A DNA stretch of 64,000 bases. Source: Tetraselmis striata. Its lineage: Eukaryota > Chlorophyta > Chlorodendrophyceae > Chlorodendrales > Chlorodendraceae. The position numbers and the translations under genes were made by a program. The stretch covers positions 84,386 to 148,385 of the forward strand of contig VCJN01002233.1 in assembly GCA_006384855.1 (NCBI GenBank), given 5' to 3'. A model generated the notes under the pieces. It made no database searches and was not told where the DNA came from. It saw only the letters and a program-made list of their open reading frames with translations. Shown in pieces: positions 18,894 to 26,544 of this stretch (its first letter is position 1; every line of letters begins with the position of its first letter).

Positions 18894-19256
18894 ATGGCCG
18901 TCAGTGACTGGAATGCCTTTATCGCCCAGACAGATGCGCGCATGGGCGAGCTTCGCAGCGGGATTCCCGGTGTCGCGAAGGGGTTTCACGAGATCGCCCG
19001 CTCGGCGATCGGGGCAGGCGCGCTCGATTCCAAGACCAAGGAGCTGATCGCGCTGTCCATCGGTATCACGGTCAGATGCGACGGCTGTCTCGCCTATCAC
19101 GCCAAGGCCGCCGCCCGATACGGCGCGACGCGTGAGGAGGTGATGGAGGCCATCGGTGTTGCCGTCTACATGGGCGGCGGCCCGTCGATGATTTACGGCG
19201 CCGAGGCGCTGGCGGCCTTCGACAGCTTTTCCGGTTCGCGTACGGATGCCGGATAG
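18894..19256 (+). CDS. Carboxymuconolactone decarboxylase/AhpD-family protein
   Basis: This 120-residue protein carries the AhpD-type CxxCxxxH signature as CDGCLAYHAKAA (about residues 61-72) within an all-helical CMD fold, followed by GATREEVMEAIGVAVYMGG. CMD proteins with this motif are redox-active peroxidases or adaptors. AGGAGACAGG precedes ATG 18894. The length fits single-domain family members. A second AhpD-like gene lies 2 kb downstream (21268), but the two differ strongly in sequence. Confidence 0.86.
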   Translation: MAVSDWNAFIAQTDARMGELRSGIPGVAKGFHEIARSAIGAGALDSKTKELIALSIGITVRCDGCLAYHAKAAARYGATREEVMEAIGVAVYMGGGPSMIYGAEALAAFDSFSGSRTDAG

Positions 19257-19384
19257 CCTCGCGATCCCAATCTCGTCACGAAGTCGCCGGAACTCATCCG
19301 GGTTTCGTCATACTGGCGTTTTGCCGGAACGTTACAGCTTCCCGCGGGTTGAAGTGGGGCGTGTCGCAAACGGCAGGAACTGGC

Positions 19385-19834
19385 ATGACGACGACGATCT
19401 TGTTTGTATGCAATGACAATGCGGGCCTCAGTCCGATGGCGGAGGCGTGTCTCAACGCCGTCAGCGACGGCAGCCTGCGCGCGTTTTCCGCCGGGCTTGT
19501 GCCTGCCAGCCATCTGGCCCCGGCAACTGCGCGTGTGCTGGCCGAAAACGGCATCCCCTCCGGCGGTCTTGTGCCCAAACCCTGGGAGCTGTTCGCCTTG
19601 CCGCACGCGCCCACACCCGATGTCGTTGTTGCGCTGACGCCGGCGGTGGCGGCCGCGACCGGCCGGATCTGGGCGGGAGCGACCCGCCATGTGTGCTGGA
19701 CGCTCGCGCCCGGGCGGGAGGCGGCAAGTCCGATCCAGCAAGCCCGAGACAGCTTCACGACGTTGCGGCGGGAAATCAGGATGCGATTCGCTGGCGGCGG
19801 GACCGATCGCCGCGTCTTGCGGCGATCGGCGTGA
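19385..19834 (+). CDS. Low-molecular-weight phosphatase/arsenate-reductase-like protein with a defective P-loop
   Basis: The 149-residue protein aligns by motif with the LMW-PTP/ArsC fold: ILFVCNDNAGLSPMAEA at the N-terminus corresponds to the family's CxxNxxRSxMAE loop. Cys9 is present, but the P-loop arginine (Cys plus 6) is Leu15. The C-terminal acid loop, normally containing an Asp-Pro pair, reads TLAPGREA. Both changes would remove phosphatase or arsenate reductase chemistry as known. It may be a binding protein or a decaying gene. Start ATG 19385 is chosen by family alignment. Confidence 0.65.
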   Translation: MTTTILFVCNDNAGLSPMAEACLNAVSDGSLRAFSAGLVPASHLAPATARVLAENGIPSGGLVPKPWELFALPHAPTPDVVVALTPAVAAATGRIWAGATRHVCWTLAPGREAASPIQQARDSFTTLRREIRMRFAGGGTDRRVLRRSA

Positions 19835-19866
19835 CAAGGTGCCCAATCGCCGGCGCCTTGCCTCCC

Positions 19867-20445
19867 TCAGGGGCGGCCGCGCAGCAGCGCGCGCGAGCCG
19901 TCGATCCAGCCGCCGAGGGTGCCGAAGATGTCCGACGTCTGTTCGCGCAGGTGGCTGAACGGCGAGGCCGAGCGCGGATCGATGCGGCCGACGATGTCGC
20001 CCATCTCAAAGGTCAGGTCCTTGGTGAATTTGCGGGCGAGCTGCTGCATGGCCCGGTTGGTCGCAAGGCAATTCATGTAGATGCGGTGGCAGCCCCGGTT
20101 GCGTGCGGCGATCAGGGTGAGTTCCATCAGCCGCGTGCCGACACCGGCCTGCCGGCAGGTGTCTTCCACGGAAAACGCGGCCTCAGCCGTGCGGATGTCG
20201 CCGCAGGGACGCAGTTCCGCCACGGCGCGAAGATGTCCGTCGATGACGTAGCCGTGCAGAACGGCGTCCAGCGAAAAACTGGTCTCGGCATAGCAGCGCA
20301 GGAAGGCGTCGCTCGCAGGCATGGCGAAACGCGCCCGTCGGGCGCCGGGGTCGAGGCGCAGCAGATGGTCGCGAAACCGCGTCTGGTCGGCAAAGGTCAG
20401 CTTGCGAAAGTATCCGGTTGAGCCGGCTTCTGGTGTATGCGGCAT
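19867..20445 (-). CDS. GNAT-family N-acetyltransferase
   Basis: This 192-residue protein has the GNAT acetyl-CoA motif A in CRQAGVGTRLMELTLIAARN (about 116-135) after an N-terminal region with RFRDHLLRLDPGARRARF, which is common in GNATs of this subgroup. It would acetylate an amine on a small molecule or protein, substrate unknown. Start ATG 20445 follows AGGAG by 8 bases; an upstream in-frame start at 20502 is less likely. It is transcribed away from the Omp19-like lipoprotein gene. Confidence 0.82.
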   Translation of the reverse strand: MPHTPEAGSTGYFRKLTFADQTRFRDHLLRLDPGARRARFAMPASDAFLRCYAETSFSLDAVLHGYVIDGHLRAVAELRPCGDIRTAEAAFSVEDTCRQAGVGTRLMELTLIAARNRGCHRIYMNCLATNRAMQQLARKFTKDLTFEMGDIVGRIDPRSASPFSHLREQTSDIFGTLGGWIDGSRALLRGRP

Positions 20446-20664
20446 GGGGCGCTCCTGGTCGAGTTGCGCCACTCCTTGAAGGTCTCCCCAGACCGAACTC
20501 ACACTCTAGCCTCTTTACTGCGGCAGTTTGATGGCGAGCTTGACGGTTGCGTCAACGATTTGGTCACCATAAACGTCGAGGATCGACATGGGCAGCCCGC
20601 AATCCGGTGCGCTAGACTGCGTCACCGATTCCTGCCGGACGGACAGCACAAGGAAGAACAGCGC

Positions 20665-21234
20665 ATGATCGGAACCGCCCCGCTTCGCAATGCCCGGCTG
20701 AGCAAGCAGATGACCGCCGTCATTTGCGTGACCCTCGCGCTCGCAGGGTGCCAGCGGCTCGGCTATGGCAACCGCTCGGCGCCGCTTCCGGCGACGCCGA
20801 CAGCGCCGGTTGCCAGCCAGTCGCTCGAGCCGCTCGACCCGACTCTGACCCAACAGGACATGCAGACGCTGGACGGGACCGCGCCGCTCGAAGGCGAAAC
20901 CCAGGTCGCCGGCGTCGATCCGCTCGCCGGCGGACCGCCGGCAGGTGCGCGCGAGATCGGGCGCAGCGACATGCTGGGCGGCTGGTCGCTGGCCTCGGGG
21001 GCCGACAATTGCAAGCTCTTCATGACGCTCACCACCTGGGAAGGCGGCTACCGGGCCAACTCGCGCGGCTGCGCGACTCCGACGCTGCAGACCGTCTCCG
21101 CCTGGGACCTGCAGGGCAAGGAGGTGATCCTCAAGGACAATACCGGCGCCACCGTCGCGCAACTGTACGCGACCGGGGCGGAGCGTTTCGCCGGCCGCAC
21201 CACCAGCGGCGCGCCGATTTCCGTGTTCCGCTGA
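20665..21234 (+). CDS. AprI/Inh-family outer-membrane lipoprotein (Omp19-like)
   Basis: The 189-residue protein begins with a lipoprotein signal ending in lipobox LALAGC, with Cys29 as the lipidated residue. A Pro/Ala-rich linker follows, then a C-terminal beta domain of about 90 residues (MLGGWSLASGADNCKLFM to ISVFR) matching the AprI/Inh metalloprotease-inhibitor barrel. The order resembles Omp19 of Brucella, which inhibits proteases; that activity here is inference. AGGAAGAA precedes the ATG. It is likely an anchored periplasmic or surface protein. Confidence 0.84.
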   Translation: MIGTAPLRNARLSKQMTAVICVTLALAGCQRLGYGNRSAPLPATPTAPVASQSLEPLDPTLTQQDMQTLDGTAPLEGETQVAGVDPLAGGPPAGAREIGRSDMLGGWSLASGADNCKLFMTLTTWEGGYRANSRGCATPTLQTVSAWDLQGKEVILKDNTGATVAQLYATGAERFAGRTTSGAPISVFR

Positions 21235-21267
21235 GCGCGGGGCCGACGCTGAACTCGGAGACATCCC

Positions 21268-21690
21268 ATGTCGATCTGGCCCGTCCTGGACGATGCCGCG
21301 CTGCCCGAGCGCTCCGCAGCCGTGATCGCGGACATCAAGGCAACGCGCAACACCGACTTCATCAACAACTTCTGGCGCGTCCTGGCGAATGATCCGGCCT
21401 TGCTGGAACGGACCTGGGGCAGCCTCAAAGAGGTGATGGGGCCGGGCGAGATCGATCCCCTGACGAAGGAGATGCTCTATGTGGCCGTCTCCATCGTCAA
21501 CGGCTGCGAATATTGCATCCGCTCGCATACGGCCGCCGCACGCGCCAAGGGTATGAGCGAAGGGCAACTGGGCGAGCTTCTCGCCATCGTCGGCATGGCG
21601 AGCGAGACCAACCGGCTGGCAACCGGGCTCCAGGTCCCGGTCGATACCGCGTTTTTGCCCGCGTCCAGCGAGGACGACGGGCGGGCATAG
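21268..21690 (+). CDS. AhpD-like carboxymuconolactone decarboxylase family protein
   Basis: The 140-residue protein has the redox motif CEYCIRSHTAAARAKG (about residues 74-89), the CxxCxxxH signature of AhpD-like alkylhydroperoxidases. N-terminal IKATRNTDFINNFWRVLANDP resembles the subfamily of about 140-180 residues that acts in peroxide defence. It begins 33 bases after the lipoprotein gene, perhaps in one transcript. It is only distantly similar to the CMD protein at 18894. Confidence 0.86.
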   Translation: MSIWPVLDDAALPERSAAVIADIKATRNTDFINNFWRVLANDPALLERTWGSLKEVMGPGEIDPLTKEMLYVAVSIVNGCEYCIRSHTAAARAKGMSEGQLGELLAIVGMASETNRLATGLQVPVDTAFLPASSEDDGRA

Positions 21691-21894
21691 ACGCGGTCCC
21701 TTCGGCCTCGTCTTTGCGATTGCGCCTCCCGTTCGCCGCCAGTCTCTTGCAGCGTCTCCTTCGCCGCGCTATCCCCGCATGGCAAAAGCTGCTTGCGAGG
21801 GTCACGTGACGTTTCTTCCGGATGCCCATCCATCTTCAGGTCCCTGCCTGTCGATGTGCCCCGTTTCGCCGCTGGCGCGCAAGGACTGCCGGCG

Positions 21895-23062
21895 ATGACG
21901 GCCTCCAACGCACGGTCGTCCGGCATCGCCATCACCCATACGGTGGACGGGCGCTACAAGGCGCTGATCGAGGCGGGGGAGATCGAGTTCGATCCCGCCC
22001 AGGCGCAGGTCGTTGCCGCTCTCGACCGGTTGAACGCCGTTCTGGCGGAAACCGGTCCCGCATCGAAAAAGAGCGCGCTCGGCTGGCTTTTCGGCAAGCG
22101 CGGCGCAGCGCAAGATGCGCCCAAGGGGCTTTACGTTTGGGGCAAGGTCGGGCGCGGCAAGACCATGCTGATGGACCTGTTTTTCGACATCGCGGTCGCC
22201 CGCAAGAAACGGCGCGTGCATTTCCACGAGTTCATGGCCGATGTGCACGAGCGGGTGCACCGGGTCCGTGCGGCGATCCGTGACGGTGAGATCGCCGGCG
22301 ACGATCCGATTCCGCCGGTGGCCGCGGAGCTCTCGCAGGAAACGCGGCTTCTGTGTTTCGATGAATTCACCGTCACCGATATTGCCGACGCGATGATTCT
22401 CGGGCGTTTGTTTCACGCGGCTGTTCGAGCAGGGTGTCGTGGTGGTCGCGACGTCCAACGTCGATCCCGACGATCTCTACAAGGACGGCCTCAACCGGGG
22501 GCATTTCCTCGGCTTCGTCGAGCTGCTGAAAACCCGGGTCGATGTGGTCTGCCTCGACGCGCGCACGGATTATCGGCTGGAGAAACTCGCCGGTGCCCCG
22601 CTCTATCTGACGCCGCTCGGACCGGAGGCGGATCGCGGGGTGGAGGAGCTGTGGCGCAAGCTGACCCACGGGCTGAAGGCCCACAGCGAGGAGCTGGAGG
22701 TCAAGGGGCGGCACATTCCGGTGTCGCGCACCGCTGCCGGCGTCGCCAGGTTTACGTTTGCGGAACTTTGCGAGCGGCCGCTGGGAGCTGCCGACTACCA
22801 GCGCCTGGCGTTGTCCTACCATACCTTCGTGATCGAGGGCGTTCCGGTGATGGACCTGCCCCAGCGCAACGCCGCCAAACGGTTCATCAACCTGATCGAC
22901 ACGCTCTACAACAATCGCAACAAGCTGGTTCTCTCGGCCGAGGCCGAGCCGGAAGAGCTGTATGTGGCCACGACCGGGACCGAATCCTTCGAGTTCCAGC
23001 GCACGGTTTCCCGGCTGATCGAGATGCGGTCCGAGGACTGGCTGAGCGAAGGTGACTCATAG
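21895..23062 (+). CDS. zapE: Cell division AAA-like ATPase ZapE/AFG1 (single-base frameshift)
   Basis: The first frame from ATG 21895 contains Walker A GKVGRGKTMLMDLFF, FHEFMADVHERVH and Walker B LLCFDEFTVTDIADAMILGRLF. The second frame continues from about 22414 with the expected VVVATSN, DLYKDGLNRGHFL and ends AKRFINLIDTLYNN to EMRSEDWL. The switch is in a TTT run at 22411-22413; removing one T would restore TRLFEQGV. ZapE/AFG1 proteins interact with FtsZ and, in mitochondria, with respiratory complexes. The total length of about 388 residues is normal. A sequencing insertion is likelier than gene loss. Confidence 0.88.
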
Positions 23063-23155
23063 GGCAGCCTGACGCCCTATCCCTTCGATTGGCTTGCGCC
23101 CCGGCGCCAAACGGTTTATCGCCATGCGCGACCGTTGATGCGGTATGTGCTCCAT

Positions 23156-23165
23156 TTTACGTAAA
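23156..23165. promoter_or_regulatory. Perfect TTTACGTAAA palindrome before mdh
   Basis: A 10-bp perfect palindrome lies 15 bases upstream of the mdh start codon, overlapping the likely leader. Nine of its bases (TTTACGTAA) recur in the larger palindrome upstream of sdhC at 13181-13198. It may be an operator for coordinated control of citric acid cycle genes; no binding protein is known from this window. Confidence 0.42.
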
Positions 23166-23177
23166 GGGAAGCAATAG

Positions 23178-24143
<966 letters not shown>

Positions 24144-24154
24144 ACCAACACATG

Positions 24155-24178
24155 CGGGAGGCCTCGAGCCTCCCGTTT
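24155..24178 (+). terminator. Hairpin between mdh and sucC, weak terminator or attenuator
   Basis: CGGGAGGC and GCCTCCCG form an 8-bp stem with a CTCGA loop, followed by only TTT. With sucC 41 bases further on, it may reduce read-through from mdh or stabilise its 3' end. Confidence 0.5.
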
Positions 24179-24218
24179 CGCATGACGCGAACCGTCTCCG
24201 ACACTGGGGGAGTGACGC

Positions 24219-25418
24219 ATGAATATCCATGAATACCAGGCCAAGCAGGTGCTCAAGGCCTTTGGCGCGCCGGTGGCAAACGGCGTTCCGATCTTTTCCG
24301 CCGACGAGGCCGAGGCCGCTGCCAAGCAGCTTCCCGGCCCGCTCTGGGTGGTGAAGTCGCAGATCCACGCCGGCGGCCGCGGCAAGGGCAAGTTCAAGGA
24401 ACTCGGCCCCGACGCCAAGGGCGGCGTTCGCCTTGCCTTCTCGATTGACGAGGTCAAGGCCCACGCTGCCGAGATGCTCGGCAACACGCTGGTGACCGCG
24501 CAGACCGGCGACGCCGGCAAGGTCGTCAACCGCCTCTACATCGAGGACGGCGCCGACATCGAGAGCGAGCTCTATCTCTCCATCCTCGTCGACCGCACCG
24601 TCGGTCGTCCGGCCTTCGTCGTCTCGACGGAAGGCGGCATGGACATTGAGGCCGTTGCCGAAGAGACGCCGGAAAAGATCGTCACGCTGCCGATCGATCC
24701 GGACACGGGCGTGACCGAAGCCGACGCGACGAAGCTCTGCGACGCGCTGAAGCTTCAGGGCGATGCCCGCGCCGACGGCATGACGCTCTTCCCGATCCTC
24801 TACAAGGCCTTTGTCGAGAAGGACATGGCGCTGCTTGAGGTCAACCCGCTGATCGTCATGAAGGACGGCCACCTGCGCGTTCTCGACGCCAAGGTCTCCT
24901 TCGACGGCAATGCGCTGTTCCGCCATGACGACATCATGGAGCTGCGCGACAAGACCGAGGAAGACGCCAAGGAAATCGAAGCGTCCAAGTGGGACCTGGC
25001 CTATGTGGCGCTCGATGGCAATATCGGGTGCATGGTCAACGGTGCCGGGCTTGCCATGGCGACCATGGACATCATCAAGCTCTATGGCGCCGAGCCTGCG
25101 AACTTTCTCGATGTCGGGGGCGGGGCGTCCAAGGAAAAGGTCACCGCGGCCTTCAAGATCATCACCTCCGACCCGCAGGTCAAAGGCATTCTCGTCAACA
25201 TCTTCGGCGGCATCATGCGCTGCGACGTGATCGCGGAAGGCGTGATCGCGGCCGTGAAGGACGTTGGCCTGAAGGTTCCCCTCGTCGTGCGCCTCGAGGG
25301 CACGAACGTGGAACAGGGCAAGAAGATCATCAATGAGAGCGGCCTGAACGTCATCGCCGCCGACGATCTCGACGACGCGGCGCAGAAGATCGTCAAGGCC
25401 GTGAAGGGGGGCGCATAA
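24219..25418 (+). CDS. sucC: Succinyl-CoA synthetase beta subunit (ADP-forming)
   Basis: The 399-residue protein begins [18 protein letters not shown] and has the ATP-grasp fold with [16 protein letters not shown] and the C-terminal CoA-ligase-like part [16 protein letters not shown] and [15 protein letters not shown]. It binds the nucleotide and, with SucD, makes ATP from succinyl-CoA. Length is typical. The stop codon overlaps the sucD ATG by one base, indicating coupled translation of the two subunits. Confidence 0.97.
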   Translation: MNIHEYQAKQVLKAFGAPVANGVPIFSADEAEAAAKQLPGPLWVVKSQIHAGGRGKGKFKELGPDAKGGVRLAFSIDEVKAHAAEMLGNTLVTAQTGDAGKVVNRLYIEDGADIESELYLSILVDRTVGRPAFVVSTEGGMDIEAVAEETPEKIVTLPIDPDTGVTEADATKLCDALKLQGDARADGMTLFPILYKAFVEKDMALLEVNPLIVMKDGHLRVLDAKVSFDGNALFRHDDIMELRDKTEEDAKEIEASKWDLAYVALDGNIGCMVNGAGLAMATMDIIKLYGAEPANFLDVGGGASKEKVTAAFKIITSDPQVKGILVNIFGGIMRCDVIAEGVIAAVKDVGLKVPLVVRLEGTNVEQGKKIINESGLNVIAADDLDDAAQKIVKAVKGGA

Positions 25419-26326
25419 TGTCCATTCTCGTCAACAAGGACACCAAGGTCATCGTTCAGGGACTGACCGGCAAGACCGGCACGTTCCACACCGAACAGGC
25501 GCTTGAGTATTACGGCACCAAGATGGTCGCCGGCGTGCATCCGAAGAAGGGCGGCGAGACCTGGTCGTCCGGTCTCGACAGCGCGGCCGAGCTCCCGATC
25601 TTCGCCACCGTCGGCGAAGCCAAGGAAGCGACCGGCGCGGACGCCTCCGTGATCTACGTCCCGCCGGCAGGCGCCGGTGCGGCGATCATCGAGGCGATCG
25701 ACGCGGAAGTCCCCTTCATCGTCTGCATCACGGAAGGCATTCCGGTTGCCGACATGGTCAAGGTCAAGCGCCGGCTGGAGAAGTCCAAGTCGCGTCTGAT
25801 CGGGCCGAACTGTCCGGGCGTTCTGACCCCGGAAGAGTGCAAGATCGGCATCATGCCGGGCAATATCTTCAAGAAGGGCTCGGTCGGCGTCGTGTCGCGC
25901 TCGGGCACGCTCACCTATGAAGCCGTGTTCCAGACCTCCAATGCGGGCCTCGGCCAGACCACGGCCGTCGGCATCGGCGGCGATCCGGTCAAGGGCACCG
26001 AGTTCATCGACATCCTGGAGATGTTCCTCGCCGACGACGAGACGCAGTCGATCATCATGATCGGCGAGATCGGCGGCTCGGCCGAGGAAGAGGCCGCACA
26101 GTTCCTCAAGGACGAGGCCAAGAAGGGCCGCTCAAAGCCGATGGCGGGCTTCATCGCCGGCCGCACGGCGCCTCCGGGCCGCACCATGGGCCATGCCGGC
26201 GCCGTGATCTCCGGCGGCAAGGGCGGCGCGGAAGACAAGATCGAGGCCATGGAATCGGCCGGGATCAAGGTCTCGCCGTCCCCGGCCAAGCTTGGCGAAA
26301 CCCTTCTTGAAGTTCTGAAGGGCTGA
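25418..26326 (+). CDS. sucD: Succinyl-CoA synthetase alpha subunit
   Basis: The 302-residue protein has the CoA-binding N-terminus ([19 protein letters not shown]), the succinyl-CoA synthetase motifs [12 protein letters not shown] and [10 protein letters not shown], and the phosphohistidine loop in [17 protein letters not shown] with His259. Phosphate transfer from this histidine to ADP occurs in the SucC site. It overlaps sucC by one base. A 218-bp gap with a hairpin separates it from sucA. Confidence 0.97.
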   Translation: MSILVNKDTKVIVQGLTGKTGTFHTEQALEYYGTKMVAGVHPKKGGETWSSGLDSAAELPIFATVGEAKEATGADASVIYVPPAGAGAAIIEAIDAEVPFIVCITEGIPVADMVKVKRRLEKSKSRLIGPNCPGVLTPEECKIGIMPGNIFKKGSVGVVSRSGTLTYEAVFQTSNAGLGQTTAVGIGGDPVKGTEFIDILEMFLADDETQSIIMIGEIGGSAEEEAAQFLKDEAKKGRSKPMAGFIAGRTAPPGRTMGHAGAVISGGKGGAEDKIEAMESAGIKVSPSPAKLGETLLEVLKG

Positions 26327-26334
26327 CCCCACGT

Positions 26335-26358
26335 GGTCACGGGAAATTAACCGTGACC
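26335..26358 (+). promoter_or_regulatory. Stem-loop between sucD and sucA
   Basis: GGTCACGG and CCGTGACC form a perfect 8-bp stem around the A/T-rich loop GAAATTAA, 8 bases after the sucD stop. There is no T run, so it is more likely an mRNA-stability or processing element, or a protein-binding dyad, than an intrinsic terminator. Confidence 0.45.
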
Positions 26359-26544
26359 GCAGCACCATATCGGTTACGGGACCTTCCCTTGGGGCACGTT
26401 CCCGTGTACCGATGGTATTGTTTGGACTGACAATGGGGTTGGCGCGGGACACGCCCTGCGCCTGCCCATCCCACATCCGTTCTCTGGGGCGCTGCGTGAA
26501 AGGGCTCCCCTCAACAGGCGGGCGGGGGATACCCCGCTTTTGTG

